A stretch of DNA of 64,000 nt from Trichostrongylus colubriformis (Eukaryota; Nematoda; Chromadorea; Rhabditida; Trichostrongylidae): NCBI GenBank assembly GCA_963978905.1, contig OZ022261.1, forward strand, positions 29,633,686 to 29,697,685, read 5' to 3'. How positions within the stretch are numbered: the first letter of the stretch is position 1; each line of letters begins with the position of its first letter. Of the stretch, positions 21,994 through 33,559 are shown in pieces. The translations under genes and the position numbers were made by a program. The notes beneath the pieces are model-generated. The model was not told the origin of the DNA. It saw only the letters and a program-made list of their open reading frames with translations, and made no database searches.

Positions 21994-23248
21994 TTAGGTT
22001 GTCCCAAATGTCTTGTAGGATTTTTCCAAAAAAATCAATAACTCGTGTTTACTTCGAGGCAGGTCTGGGCGGTTCAGGAATATGGTAAAACGTACTCCAG
22101 GCTTTCAAGCAAAATATATATTGACCCACCAGATTCAGTGGAGAGAGCTACAGTGCCCATAGTCGATACCCACCCAACACGTGGTGTCATCTACTATGAG
22201 TGGTCTTGCGGCACCAAAGCGACGGAAGCTTGCCACTCCATCAACGCTGCATTGGGCAAGGGATGTGTAAGCTACGGGACCGTGCGCCGCTGGCTCATCA
22301 ACTTCAGCAACGGCGAGATTGACATGGAAGACGAGCCACGCACGGGACGCCCACACGCATTCAACGCCGAAACGCTGCTCTCCGCCGTTCGCGCCGGTCC
22401 TGAAATCACCATGCGCGAGCTGGCGGAGAGGAATGGACAAGCACCGATAACCGTAAATCGTCGCCTCCACGAGCCCGGTTTTCGGAAGGTCTGTCACGAT
22501 GGACCTCATGCCCTGACGGATGCTCACGAAAGTGCCCGTGTGGGCATCTGTCAATCGCTGCTGCCTCCCCCCCCCCCGCATCGCAACGACTTTCTCGTCT
22601 ATCTGGCTACGAGCAATGAAAGCTGGAACATGTACGATACCAACGCAGCCCGCGCCTTTTGGCTGCTACGTGACGCCGAGCCGCCAACGCAGCCCATGTC
22701 CGAAACCCATCCGATGGAGATTCTACTCTGGTGCTTCTGAACGCGGGAGGAATGCTTTTCCAAGAGGTGCTGGCACAAGGCGAGACAATACCCGCTTCCG
22801 TATACAGCCACTAGCTCCAGCAGATCGCTGTCACTATTCGAGTAAGCGCCTGAGAAGGTCCGCGGTCACCCTCCTTCATGACAACGCCCGCCCATACGTC
22901 ACGAAGTACACCCAGGCCAAGCTACAGGAGCCCGGCTGGAATGTCCTGCCCCGCCCGCCCTACTCTCCAGACATTCCCCTTCTGATTATCACCTTACCCA
23001 TCCTCTTGAATCCTTCCTGGCCAAGAGAAAATTCGCCGATTATGACATGCCTGCAAAGGCGATCGCTGGCTTCTTCGACTCTCAGAACCCAAGTTCTGGG
23101 AGGAGGGAATCAACGATCTACCTATGAGGGGCAGAGTGTTGTCGATAACAATGGTGAATACGTTGTTGCCTGATTGTTGTCTGTTGGAAGAAAAAATAAT
23201 AAAAAGTGATGATCGAAAAAATCCTACAAGACTTTTGGGACAACCTAT
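21994..23248 (+). mobile_element. Mariner Mar3, full-length but decayed
   Basis: Left end TTAGGTTGTCCCAAATGTCT, right end inverted ATAGGTTGTCCCAAAAGTCT (last base changed). TA duplications are at 21,992-21,993 and 23,249-23,250. Length is 1,255 bp. Mar4 (45,927-46,809) has the same ends and is a deleted member of the same family. Confidence 0.9.
22150..23173 (+). pseudogene. Mar3 transposase, frameshifted and missing a catalytic residue
   Basis: The first part is read in one frame to 22,740: HTH region with SINAALGKGCVSYGTVRRWL, then EIDMEDEPRTGRP. Where the family has T-x-DE-x-W, this copy reads TSNESWNMYD, so the first catalytic Asp is Asn. The rest continues in the frame of 22,520-23,173, with LLHDNARPYVTKYT and PPYSPDI. 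A one-base loss after PPYSPDI moves the third Asp (SDYHL) into another frame. A run of nine C residues at 22,567-22,577 may mark another slip. Inactive. Confidence 0.85.
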
Positions 23249-23259
23249 TAACATCCAAT

Positions 23260-24130
23260 AAAGGGTTATAAGGGGCGTTAAGTAGTAAATGCCACTGTGT
23301 TCGTTACGATCTTCGCGATAGACCTCAAGTTTAGACGCTCGCAGAAATTGAAAAAAGGGAACTATTGAATCAGTACCCAATGGGAGGATCTTAATGAACG
23401 ACTGATAAAGTCTGATAAGGGATGCCGAAAAGCAAGTGCAGAATTTCATTTTTTGGGTTTACAGTAGAACGCTGATTCTCGTTGTCATTATAGGAGTCGG
23501 TATGGAAACACTAATGATCGTGAGTGATCCGAACCAATATAAGATGATGAAGCTTACGATGTGTGTCAGAGTCGCATGGCATCGAAACAGTTGCACATTT
23601 CGCTCACCTGACACTGCTCCAATTATCAGCGTTATGGAGGTGGGCGACATCGATAGCGGGGGACGGCAAATGATGACTTTTAATGAAAGCCTACATACAC
23701 GTGCAACTCAAACAGAATACAAGAACTGCTTACTACTACCAAACGGCCATCATGGTCCAATCTTACCTGATCAGTGGGTGAACGCATTTCGTCCATGTTT
23801 CATATTAAAGGCACCGGGAGGGGGGCAAGGGCAGAATAACGTTTAAGAAAACAATGGCGTCTGAAAACAAACATATGGGTTTGGTAGATAAAATGTGTAA
23901 CGAAACCGGCGTTGAAAAACGCGCCACAGGGCGCTATTTGCCCCCAGGGCGCGCTTCCGTCCGAACTGCAAGCTTCCGTGGCCGAGCCACGCTTCTTTCA
24001 TTTTAAAGCTTGTCTTCGGCCTGATGTAACCTTATTTTTTAATTATTTCCTCTTTACTGTTATCTAGTGACATATTTTACTTGTTTACTTATGGATCTTC
24101 TTAATTGTGCATTTCTATACCTGGAAATCT
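23260..24130. other. Unrecognised DNA with a 136-codon open frame
   Basis: A + strand frame at 23,436-23,846 stays open for 136 codons, the longest here outside transposases. It shows no domain, no flanking splice signals that fit and no sister copy in the window. Its start has a hydrophobic stretch (LILVVIIGVGM). I do not call it a gene, only the best unexplained frame in this part. Confidence 0.25.
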
Positions 24131-24135
24131 CAGAA

Positions 24136-24364
24136 GGGTCAAATAAAGTCGGGGGGAGACGCAATTTTGCGTCGACGTCGAAGCTCCTTTCCCTTACTAG
24201 ACTTAGGCTAAAATTGATATCCCCTCCTCCCACATTAAAAAGCATCTGTCAAAGCATAGGTCTCATCTGCTTTAGCCTAACCCTAGGAAGGGAAAGAAGC
24301 TTTGACGTGGGTGAAAATTTTGCGTCTCCCCACCACCCCCCCCCCCCCCCGACTTTTTTGACCC
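24136..24364. mobile_element. hAT-like MITE H, copy 1
   Basis: Ends read GGGTCAAATAAAGTCGGGGG and, inverted, GGGTCAAAAAAGTCGGGGG-like sequence with an expanded C run (24,337-24,350). Internally it shares GAGACGCAATTTTGCGTC and CTTAGGCTAAAATTGATATC with copy 2 at 27,728-27,952, in the opposite orientation. No clear 8-bp target duplication remains around this copy. Confidence 0.75.
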
Positions 24365-24369
24365 GTAAG

Positions 24370-25785
24370 TACATCTAGAAACAATATAAGAAAGAACAAA
24401 GTGAAAACTAAAAGGAAAAAACGAACCTATGTTAGAACCATCTCCTTTTGGCACCATGCCAAGACGTCAAATTGGCGACTTTGTGCAATGGCGGCCACTC
24501 AAGCTCGTCCACACTACGTCTGTTCTACCGTAAGCCAAAATTACCCCCTCCTGGTGTCTTTAAGTGCAGTTTGAAGGATCGACCGTCAAACTATCTACAC
24601 TTCCAGTTACACCAGTTGTCAACCATTACTGGCATGTAGCATGCACTGAGTGCTCATCCATTACACCTCATACTCTAATATAAGTTGCAAGAAAATGTTT
24701 TGACTATATTTCTGAACTCCTAATGAGTGGTAGGTGTATATAGTGATGGCAGTTTTGCTGGCGCACACTTCTGCACGTATCGCGCCGTGAAACCTCCTAA
24801 TTAGTCGGTCTCACAATGTGGTGCACTTAGTACCGTGCGATAGTAAACTGGTAATCATATATAATGTACTGAAAACTCTTGTTGATAAGAACAGGGTGGT
24901 ATAGCTACGAAATACGCTTGCACCATAGGCATAGTCGCAGGATCTAGCTTGCCCTTAGCTGTTTTTGTTTTCCTTTTTTTAGTGTGAGCGAGAACATGAA
25001 GGTCAATCTAGATACACATGGCTTCCATGAGTACTAATAGAGGGGTGAAGAGTTAGCGTTATAGGAATCGCAAAAAGGGGGGTGGGTCGTAATAACCCAT
25101 AATAAGCGGGCTATGGCCCGCTGGAAGAAGAGGGAATTTTAGGTATTGCGTGCCAATTTGCCAACTCAAAGCTGTTCTGAAAGAGAACAGTGGGCGGAAG
25201 AGATCAGTAGAGTGTATTAGAAGGTGTACCTACCCAGCGATCGAAGCCTTTTCAGAGAGGGAGGGGTTTGTACGGAGGCGTTTCTTGTAGGGGATCGCAA
25301 TGCTAAACCTTTCAAGAAGGGTCTTCCAACGCTGCCATTTTTGTCGCTACTGAGAAAAGGCAAGAAGAAGCTCAGTAGTGAAACGAATGAGTACGATGAA
25401 AAAATCCTTTCGAAGGTGACAGTTCAATTATTTGACCCATTTGTTGTCTTGTATTTGATTGATCAATTTCCTGAGCTAACCTGAACTACAAGAGGCAGAA
25501 AATTCCAATGCATTACTTATACCTGATGGCATAGCGAAACTATTTTTTAGTTACGTGTAACGTTTACCTAAAACAAATATCTCGAGAATTGATGTTGTTC
25601 GTTTTTACAAAATGCAGAGGACGTGAGCATAGAACAGGTGATGTGAAGTTATTTCTAAGTTTGGGAAAAGAGCCTTTATAGGTGAACCACTATTCACGTG
25701 AAAAATCCCGTAGTTGTGCATAGAAGCTGTTTCCCGACCACGGGATTTACTCTCCCTAGGCTTGTAGAAGTTCACATGCCCACTT
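24370..25785. other. Unrecognised intergenic DNA
   Basis: No repeat shared with the rest of the window and no convincing coding frame. An 86-codon + strand frame at 25,224-25,484 shows no family features. Confidence 0.5.
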
Positions 25786-25850
25786 CTATTGAGTGTGTGT
25801 AGAATAAATGGCCAGAACATGACTGGCCATAACTTCGCTCAGACACAACT

Positions 25851-26138
25851 TTATTTGTCGAAATAAAAACCATCCGAATTTGCAGAATTCTGCCAACGAC
25901 CTGGTAAAGAAAATATGCCATCATAATCAAATTCTGAATTGCGAGAATTAGTAATGCCAAGAATGGCATTTTCACTCTGCAAAATATCGGCGAATTTCCG
26001 CTGACGCAGGTTTGTATCGAGAACCCGGAAAAAGTGGTGATCCGTTGGGGATAGGTCTGAGAAATAAGGGGGTGAGGGAGAGTGTCGATGCCTAACGGCA
26101 TCAGTTTGCTGGGTGCGCAAAACAACGCAAAACCCCAC
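25851..26138 (-). pseudogene. Mariner transposase C-terminal fragment, left arm
   Basis: Reads the SPPYFSDLSPTDHHFFRVLD block with the third catalytic Asp, then LRQRKFADILQSENAI and a SLPGRWQNSANSDGFYF ending. The region before the block is cut off by the inverted junction near 26,090. Related to Mar1 in ending sequence. A fossil. Confidence 0.85.
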
Positions 26139-26390
26139 ACTTCACAAGTTACTCGGCAGAAACTGATGCAGTTAGGCATCGAGACTCTCCCTCACACCCC
26201 TTATTCCTCAGACCTATCCCTGACGGATGACCACTTCTTCCGGGTTCTCGATGCAAACCTGCGTCAGAAGGAGTTCGTCGATACGATGCAGGCTGAAAAT
26301 GCCATCGTGGACTTTATTAATTTTCGCAATCCGAATTTTATCATGATTGCATATTTTCTTTACCAGTTCGCTGGTACCAAGGTTGTGTAG
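26105..26390 (+). pseudogene. Mariner transposase C-terminal fragment, right arm
   Basis: Begins at QNNAKPHTSQVTRQKLMQLG, where the second catalytic Asp of DNARPH is Asn, and runs through TPYSSDLSLTDDHFFRVLD, LRQKEFVDTMQAENAI and a frameshifted terminal part. It mirrors the left arm but extends further into the gene and differs at many positions, so the arms are old or came from two copies. Confidence 0.85.
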
Positions 26391-26849
26391 ATTCGAATGG
26401 TTTTTATTTCAACAAATAAAGTTGTGTCTGAGCGAAGATGTGGCATTCTGAAAAAAGTGGTCTGTTTTGGCCATTTATTCTGCACACACCTAATACATGC
26501 TAAAATTCCATTGCCGTTGGTTTTTGTGGTGATGAAGCCATCTTATGACTTTTGCTTGCTGTTAGGTTGATTGGTGCAATTAAGCACAATACACAGTACT
26601 GGGTCAGAATACGCACTGCCCTCAATCTTTCATGTTGACCCAATTGCTTTATGTTTTTTTTTTGGCTTTTTATGAAATGAATGATCAATTGGGGATGAAT
26701 CAGCAATTAATTTCTAACAAATGCTAAAGCTATTTATTCAACAAGATACCTCTCGAAACGGCAAAAGTTTGTTCGACCTCATATTTTCGTAAGTGTTGCA
26801 TGGAAATAAGTATTGTGTGTGAGGGGTCTCGATGCGATGCAACAGGGTG

Positions 26850-27060
26850 TGTATCCATACGTCAAAAATTCACACGCTGCGTTAGGTGCCGTATGCAGAT
26901 AGAGGGATACTTGGAGGGATACAGTGTCTCAAACCCAATTATACCATAGGACATATCATTCGTTTCAGGACCCAGCTACACGCAGCGCCCCTCGATAGCA
27001 CGCATCGCGTCGCATTCTGCATGCGGCGGTGAGGATTCCTAACATTAGGGCACACAGCCG
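26850..27060. repeat. MITE M1, diverged copy
   Basis: Left GTGTGTATCCATACGTCAAA and right, inverted, GTGTGCCCTAATGTTAGGAA resemble the M1 termini at 19,050-19,290. The inner flanks are GC-rich (ACACGCTGCG; GCATGCGGCGG). Non-coding. Bases 27,070-27,715 hold nothing recognised. Confidence 0.5.
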
Positions 27061-27727
27061 TAAAAATGCAGTCGCCTTTGTGTTTTTTGCAAGTGATACT
27101 TTGAAAAATGTGTTGTATGTTGGTAATGGGTCTCGGATGTGAGCGACATAATCGCCGCGCGTCTCGCCCAATTCGACCGGAGGCGGTGCGTTTTAGTGAG
27201 CTATCGTCGGATTATTTACGATTAGTCGTCGTCGAATATATGGTGTGCAGGAATGAGATGACAAACAGGTATTCGCACGTTTAACGCCGGGCAACCGCCA
27301 TATCTGTCGCCGATGACGGCGACCACACTTCGCTCCCTAATCACCTCCACTTTGCCACATTATCATAATCACATTGGCGCTTTTTGCAGATTTACTTATT
27401 AATTGGGTGGTCATTCAATCGTTTGACCTTCTCGTCGAAGGCTGACATTTGATCGCAGCTGGCGTACTTTCGATAGCGGCCAGGCATTTGGCACGTATTT
27501 TGCGACTCTCTTTTTTCTCATTTTTTCCTACATTTTATATTAATTTTTTTTTGAAGACGATCCTGTAGCCATTGTTTTCCATTCATAGATGTTCGAGCCG
27601 GTTGATACCAATGCATTCTCACAAAATTTTACTAACAACCCATAACTTGAAGGTATTATCCATACTCACAACTAGAAAAACCTCGAAATGTTTTCTATTA
27701 ATTCTCTTTTACGAAGTTAGCGGGCCC

Positions 27728-27952
27728 GGGTCAAATCAAGTCGGGGGGGAGACGCAACTTTGCGTCAAATTTTCACCGACGTCAAGGCTTCTTTCCCCCC
27801 CTAGGCTTAGGCTAAAGCAGATGAAACCTATGTTTTGACAGATGCTTTTTCATGTGGAAGGAGAGGATATCAATTTTAGCCTAAGCCTAGCGAGGGAAAG
27901 GAGCTTCGACCTTGACGCAAAATTGCGTCTCCCCCCTGACTTGATTTGACCC
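27728..27952. mobile_element. hAT-like MITE H, copy 2, with 8-bp target duplication
   Basis: Ends GGGTCAAATCAAGTC are perfect inverted repeats, and the GAGACGCAAnTTTGCGTC inner motif is on both sides. The flanks 27,720-27,727 and 27,953-27,960 both read GCGGGCCC, an exact 8-bp direct repeat, as hAT-type transposases leave. Length 225 bp; no coding capacity. Confidence 0.88.
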
Positions 27953-27960
27953 GCGGGCCC

Positions 27961-29105
27961 GATTCCCGTGAATAATAAATACTAATAAAAACATACTTTC
28001 ATCAGAGTTGGTGTTCCTGAAAATTGTTACACTTGACAGTTTTAGCATGAGCCTACCACATCTCCCACTATCTACCTCCGCTCAATGAAATATTGGTTTC
28101 CTATGTTGAAATTCGGTTGAAATTCGAGATAACATTATCCATTAATATTATACCTACTTATTCCCTGCAATTTATAAATATTATACATTTAAACGATAGA
28201 TATATGTCCTTACATGTAAACACATACAAGTAATTCCACAAGTAATTATGTGCATGTGGACAAGTGGACTGGTTTTACAAGTAGCCACCGTTATACTGCG
28301 GTCATAACAAAGTCATTCAGATTCGGTGGCTATTGAGCACGTAAATCGTTCTATGGTCGATTGTCACCTTGGACTGTTCCATTCCCATTGACACCGTTGC
28401 GAGATTCAACGGATAGCAATAAATTGCAGGCAAACAATCGCAATTTAGCCATCTTCCGACATCGTCCCACCTTCTACTGAAGCTATTTCATTGAAAAAAG
28501 GCGGCTGCAATGGCGAAAGCAGATAAATCCATCAACGTCCTTGCCAGTGGCTCGCCGACCCTAGGCACCAGTTACCTTACCTAACGGCACTCCAAAAACA
28601 CCGTTAGGGGCAATTTTGGCAGGCTTGGAGTAACAGTGAAGTGTGAATGTCAAGATGATTTATATGTAGTGCACAGTGGAGAAAGAACGGAATGAAACTA
28701 TCAGAAACCCACAAAGTAGACACCTGGAGACCATACTCTTCACTCATTCCCTTTCGCCCCCTCTGCATTACTAGCCTCTGAGGAGTAAGTGCCGACGACG
28801 AGGGGCTATGCGCTCCAGCAGCCCTCGCAATTGGATAAGTCGGTCATCGGATGCGAGGCAGCACTCATCACGGCGGAACGAGATTGCAATAATGACCACA
28901 AGGCGCACTTTTTCAATGGAGTTTTCTCACAGATTATATTTTTTACACTCGATTGTTCGTTAATAGAGAGCATGTCTACCCAACTCTCATTTTCTCCTTG
29001 CCCTTGGCGGTGCCTTTCAAGACCCCGGGAGGGGTAGGGAGGGAGTGGGTGCTGGCAATACATGTTCTCCGAAATAAGGCTACCACTTAGAAGAGGTTAT
29101 GTGTA
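27961..29105. other. Unrecognised DNA with small dispersed pieces
   Basis: 28,585-28,620 (CACCGTTAGGGGCAATTTTGG) resembles the start of repeat R7 at 56,817. 28,672-28,745 matches 16,270-16,350. No gene seen; the frame pair at 28,789-29,063 overlaps itself on opposite strands and has no support. Confidence 0.45.
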
Positions 29106-29109
29106 GCGA

Positions 29110-29370
29110 ACTCGCAATGAAAAAGCGCTGCTTGGGGTCTTATCACCATCCCGCATGTCGTTCTGCAGCTCATCAGTCGGGGACTTGCGGGCGAGGGCGG
29201 GCATCGTCCTTGGCCGGCTGATTCAGCCTCTCGCCCGTCTGCAATCTACCCATGGCTAGTAACGCAGAGAGGCGCGAAAGAGAAGGGGGAGGTATTCGGG
29301 CTCCTATTTTTTACGGTTCGCCGTTTTACTTCGTTCTTTTTCTCCTTTTACACTGCTGAGCACCCCCGCC
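29110..29370 (+). repeat. Dispersed repeat R5, copy 2
   Basis: Head CTTGGGGTCTTATCACCATC resembles CTTGGGGTCTTTATTGCGAT at 52,051. CCTCTCGCCCGTCTGCAATC and the tail CGCCGTTTTACTTCGTTC complete the R5 pattern. Confidence 0.6.
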
Positions 29371-29691
29371 TTCACATCCCACGAATCCCTTCCGATGCCT
29401 TGTAAGTTGCCGAAGCTAACCTCCTTCTCACGGGTCAAGCATTTCTTTCACTTGTTCGGGAGCCCACGAAAACCCGATTCGGGTAGTTCTCTCTTGATTG
29501 GAAACCGCCATATATGTCTACTGATGTTATCGTCGAATGATACGTGCACACCCCGTTTTCATCGCATTTTCGTGATGAGATTACCGTAACAGCAACCACG
29601 CCTTACTTATGGTCACGTCGCAATTACGTCTCATGGTCGTATATGCCGAATTCTAGAGAAACTAGTAGTAAGCTATGGTTTACGTTGACAC

Positions 29692-30322
29692 AAGCCGGTT
29701 GATTGCTGACCACATGTCTTTAATTCAATGCTTCATTGAATGCTAAGCTTGTTGTTGTACAACTTCTCTTTCGATACCTCCCAAAATGGAAACAAGTTTT
29801 TCAGAGGGTGTTTCATGTTTCATTTCTTTTTATCTAAATTAAAGAATGCGCTTCAGCCGACTCTGATGCTTGTAGCCCCCCTATTTCAATCGCAGAATAA
29901 AAACTTTCCGCTAATTCATATTCCTTGGAGCCTATGACATCGCCGTCAGTTTCATGATTTTCATTGTCCTCTAGTCGAGATACCCTTAAATGCCTAATGT
30001 GCTATTTGCTCCTGAAGTACCGTGTATCTCTGAAGAATCATTGGGTCAAAGACACCTTTATGGTAATGCAGAAAGTCACAACCGTAAAGGTATGTTACTT
30101 CTGAATAAATTAGCAGCTTTTAAAGAAACGATGTATATCGAAAATCGCTGAGAAGCCGGTTAATTGCTGACCACACACCTTTAATTCAAAGCTTCATTGA
30201 ATTCTAAGCTTGTTGTTGTGCAACTCCCTTTCGATGCCTCCTAAAATGGAAATAGGTTTTTCCGAGGATGTGCCATGTTTCATTTCTTCTTTATTAAAAT
30301 TAAAGCATGCGCTAGCCGACTC
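29692..30322 (+). repeat. Direct duplication, two ~170-bp copies 461 bp apart
   Basis: Copy one (29,692-29,880) and copy two (30,153-30,322) share GCCGGTTGATTGCTGACCAC, CTAAGCTTGTTGTTGTACAA, TTTCATGTTTCATTTCTT and a GCCGACTC end. In copy one that end runs straight into TGATGCTTGTA. In copy two the same sequence is split by the long-inverted-repeat element starting at 30,324 and resumes as GATGCTTGTA at 31,426. Confidence 0.85.
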
Positions 30323-30323
30323 A

Positions 30324-31422
30324 CTAGGGAAGGTATTTTACTTCCCATGGAACTTTGAAATGAGACCAGGGGGATCGATAGAGCCTCGAACGTTGATTAT
30401 AACTGTGAAAACCAAAATTGCTAAATGGCATTCTGAAGCGAGTTACGAGGGGTCAAAGTTTGCCTGTGACTTGCCTGTGACATCTCAATGGCGAGGCACT
30501 ATGTCATCAGCACGGCCGTTGCAAGCACAAGCAACGCCCTCCGTGGCTTATAGGTAGTGTTCGGGATCTGCAGGCCAGGGGTCATGGGTATGATTCCCGC
30601 CGGTGCGGCCTTTTTTTTGCATTTTGTGTTTCATTGTTAGTAAGTGCTTTTCTTTCACTTCTAAACGTTTCCTTGTATGATATTCGCGCGTAGAGGGTCG
30701 AATTACCCCTCTGTGCAAATTTCCAGCCGGATCCAGTTTTTGGCCCAACTTCGGGAAATTAGGGGTGGCCAGGGGTTAAGTAGGAGTTTTTTGAACTTCC
30801 TTCCACAAAAAATCATGCAAGCTGAACAAGATAACCTAAACATACCTATCACACTTGCCCATCACACTAAACGCACGTAGCAAGAGTCAAATCAGAGCAT
30901 TTACTCGTGAAGGGACTTCTCCTTTGTTGAATGGGTTGCCAGCCAATAGACCATCAATTTTTCCGAGATTTGGTCAAATTCTGGAATTGGCTGAAAACTT
31001 GTCTCTTAGGGTAATTTGATCCCCTGAACCCGAAAATCACACTGGTTTTGTGTAAAAACGTATGGCTCGCTCGCTATGGGCTTTCAAACATACCATAAAA
31101 TGCTATTACTCTTTTTTTCAGAAAAACCTTCATAACTTTTTTCAGGTAATTGTTTGACAGATTCTGAATACAGATTTGGGATCAGCATTTAAAAGCGCGT
31201 ACAGTGGTATGTGTCTCATTGCAAATGGCCATTTCGACAAACCGTCTGACGGCAAAATGCCTCGCCAATGAGGTGTCACAGGCAAACTTTGACCCCTCGT
31301 AACTCGCTTCAGAATGCCATTTAGCAATTTTGGTTTTCACAGTTATAATCAGCGTTCGAAGCTCTATCGATCCCCCTGGGTCTCATTTCAAAGTTCCATG
31401 GGAAGTAAAATACCTTCCCTAG
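30324..31422. mobile_element. Long-inverted-repeat DNA element with TCA target duplication
   Basis: The first ~190 bases (CTAGGGAAGGTATTTTACTT ... GCCTGTGAC) recur inverted as the last ~190, with few changes. TCA stands on both sides (30,321-30,323; 31,423-31,425). The centre (30,530-31,230) has no transposase. It contains a tRNA-like B box (GGGTATGATTCCC at about 30,586) before a T run, possibly a separate SINE insertion. A 3-bp duplication suits PIF/Harbinger- or CACTA-type elements; the superfamily is not settled. Confidence 0.82.
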
Positions 31423-31444
31423 TCAGATGCTTGTACCGTCATTA

Positions 31445-31720
31445 ACACTCTTTACAAAGCAAAGCGTGCCTCAGAGTGTTTATGGCGATCTCGTTTCGGT
31501 GCTTTCCGTGTTCGATGAGTGTCAACGGCGGAGTAGCTGTACAGGGCGGAGCAACGCTGCTTTAGCTGTCCTCGCCATTTGCACCACTCCTTAAGAGATG
31601 CAGAGTATGTGATAGCACGTCCTCGATATGGATCGCCGGTAATGACAGGGTTCTTTTTCTCGCAATCATTGACCTTTTTATTCTTTTCTTTCTCTACCGT
31701 TGCACTACTTCGCACTCCTA
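31445..31720 (+). repeat. Dispersed repeat R5, copy 3
   Basis: Contains CGGAGTAGCTGTACAGGGCG, GAGATGCAGAGTATGTG and the pyrimidine-rich tail TTTTTATTCTTTTCTTTCTC. Matches the R5 layout at 41,200 and 61,380. Its 87-96 codon frames are not preserved in other copies. Confidence 0.6.
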
Positions 31721-32164
31721 TTTTCGTATTCCGGAGTCGATCAAATTCCCTCTCACGGCATCTTCAGCTGCTGTGTCCCGGCACGATTTTACAGATTCGC
31801 AGCCGCTTTTTCTCCATTATCATGGAATCGAAGTTGATTTTGCGGCTCACCATCTATAATAGGATATAATAATAGGGTATAATAGGTCTATAGGTTTTTT
31901 CACATTTAGTCCATGTCAGTTTTCATGTTTTCATGAAGTTTCTGTAACAGTGCTAACTGTTCCTGCTTCTGTGTCTTCCACGTTTTCATGCTGTAATCAC
32001 TAATTAGTTTGAAGAGTTCGCCTCCCTTGATGGTTTGAAAGCATTCCAAGTTGTCAAAATGTTACTCAAAAACTCCATTAGGGTTAATGAGGGAAATCAG
32101 AGCTGTGACAGCATGTTCTCTATGAATAAAATGTCAAGTTTCAAGAGGTGATCTAGGGTGATAC

Positions 32165-32490
32165 TTGCGTCGAAAAGCCCGTCCTAGGGTTGATATCAAG
32201 GCCTCGTTCTGGTGTGTTTCGGTCCACCGAGCGTCGACAAGGGAACAGATATGGAGGGCGGAGCAACATTTATGGCAAGTGGCATGGCTGCCCTCCCGGT
32301 CTGCATCACCCACTGCAGAGATACAGAGTACGCAAAACACGTCCTCAGTGGGAGGGGGGAGTTTATTTCTCAAATTTGCCATTTTATTACATTCTTTGTT
32401 TACTGTAAGCTACTTAGCGCCTTTACTTTCATACTCTACAGTCTGCCAATTATCCTTATCGGTATATTTGAGCAGTTCACTCTGATAAAC
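32165..32490 (+). repeat. Dispersed repeat R5, copy 4
   Basis: Contains GGAGGGCGGAGCAACATTTA, GAGATACAGAGTACGCAAAA, the tail CCATTTTATTACATTCTTTG and TACTCTACAGTCTGCCAATT, like copies 1 and 5. Bases 31,720-32,160 and 32,540-33,170 hold nothing recognised. Confidence 0.65.
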
Positions 32491-33169
32491 TCTCTTTACG
32501 ACCAAATACAGTCCTTTTTTGGGTCAAATCGGAATTAGCTGGGACAACGAATTATTTTACCTCATTTCCACCACAGCCAAGAGTTTGCCCAATTACACGA
32601 GTACAAAAAGCGAAAGTGCTTGTCTGTAAGTGCCCTGCCACAGTGACAGTAACATTAGTGAAGTGCACTTCTTCATGTTTGAAAGACTAATATGGTGGAA
32701 TGTGAGGCGCAAAATGAACACTTATGGGTGTGCACTTATTCAAACTATTAATAGCTGAATTTTGACGTTCTAGCGCTGATGATGTGGTCATTGCACACCA
32801 CTAGAATCAACTCGACCTCCGTATGTTCTTATATCTGCCTTTTCCGTACCATTTCACGTTATAAGTGCCGTGTTGACCTATTTCGGGTGTTCATATGGGC
32901 AGGCTTCAATATGATGTGATATTTCTGTTGAAGATTTTGAATAGCTGCTCCACCTTGGGTTAAGTTGATGTAGCTATCACTCAGGATGATGTTGGCATTA
33001 GCTGCAGGTGCTAGTCCTCATCGCCTGCCACTTTCCTTGGGAGTGGCTTCATGATTTTACAGACGTATTATGGCCCAGACTTTCCTCCGTACGAAACGTT
33101 ATTCTAGCTTTATTCAGGCTAAATTGTCGCATTCGCCTTACATGTATTATACATATTAGGTCGAGGAAT

Positions 33170-33500
33170 AATTTCCCATCGTTTTTAGTCTCTGTGTCTC
33201 GCGACGTTCTCTTCACCTTTCGACGGAGTTTACATATGCGTTCGATGGAGATTTTTCTACTCTACAAAATGTTGCTATTTGTTTTCGATTTCTCTGATTG
33301 CTTTATATTTATGAGGGCTTAGAAATGAAGTAATCTGGAAGCAAAAATTCGCACTTCCGACATTTCCTCATCTCCGTCTGCCATCGGTCAAAAAATGTAT
33401 GCGTATGTGATTTCGTTAGAGCTTTTTCGAATCTACGAAATGGTTTCATTTGCTTTTGATCGTTTGGTTGTTTTTTGAGGTTTAGAAATGGGGTAAGGAA
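33170..33500 (+). repeat. Repeat R6, uninterrupted copy
   Basis: Contains CTCTGTGTCTCGCGACGTTC, CACCTTTCGACGGAGTTTAC, TCTACTCTACAAAATGTTGC and CACTTCCGACATTTCCTCAT. It is the sister of the interrupted copy at 20,560-21,770; its TA at 33,306-33,307 is the empty counterpart of the Mar2 site. Confidence 0.7.
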
Positions 33501-33559
33501 AATCTTCACTTTTGGTGCATCGAGGTCCATCGTGTTATCCGGATAAATGTTGGTATCAC

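Larger units (their letters stand above)
25789..26493. mobile_element. Palindromic (fold-back) mariner Mar5
   Basis: Both ends are 3' ends of a mariner facing outward. Right end inverted: TTAGGTGTGTGCAGAATAAA; left end: TTGAGTGTGTGTAGAATAAA, then TGGCC in both. TA duplications lie at 25,787-25,788 and 26,494-26,495. The arms each carry the C-terminal part of a transposase in opposite directions (see 25,851 and 26,105). The long arms continue past the ends with CTTCGCTCAGACACAACTTT on both. Length 705 bp. Confidence 0.85.

Noticed and set aside
22135..22581. 148-codon - strand frame
   Set aside because: Shadow of the Mar3 transposase on the + strand.
24337..24350. Poly-C and poly-G tracts (also 4,629, 22,567 and 51,380) as G-quadruplex regulators
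   Set aside because: Single homopolymer runs within repeats; more likely slippage products or assembly-sensitive tracts.
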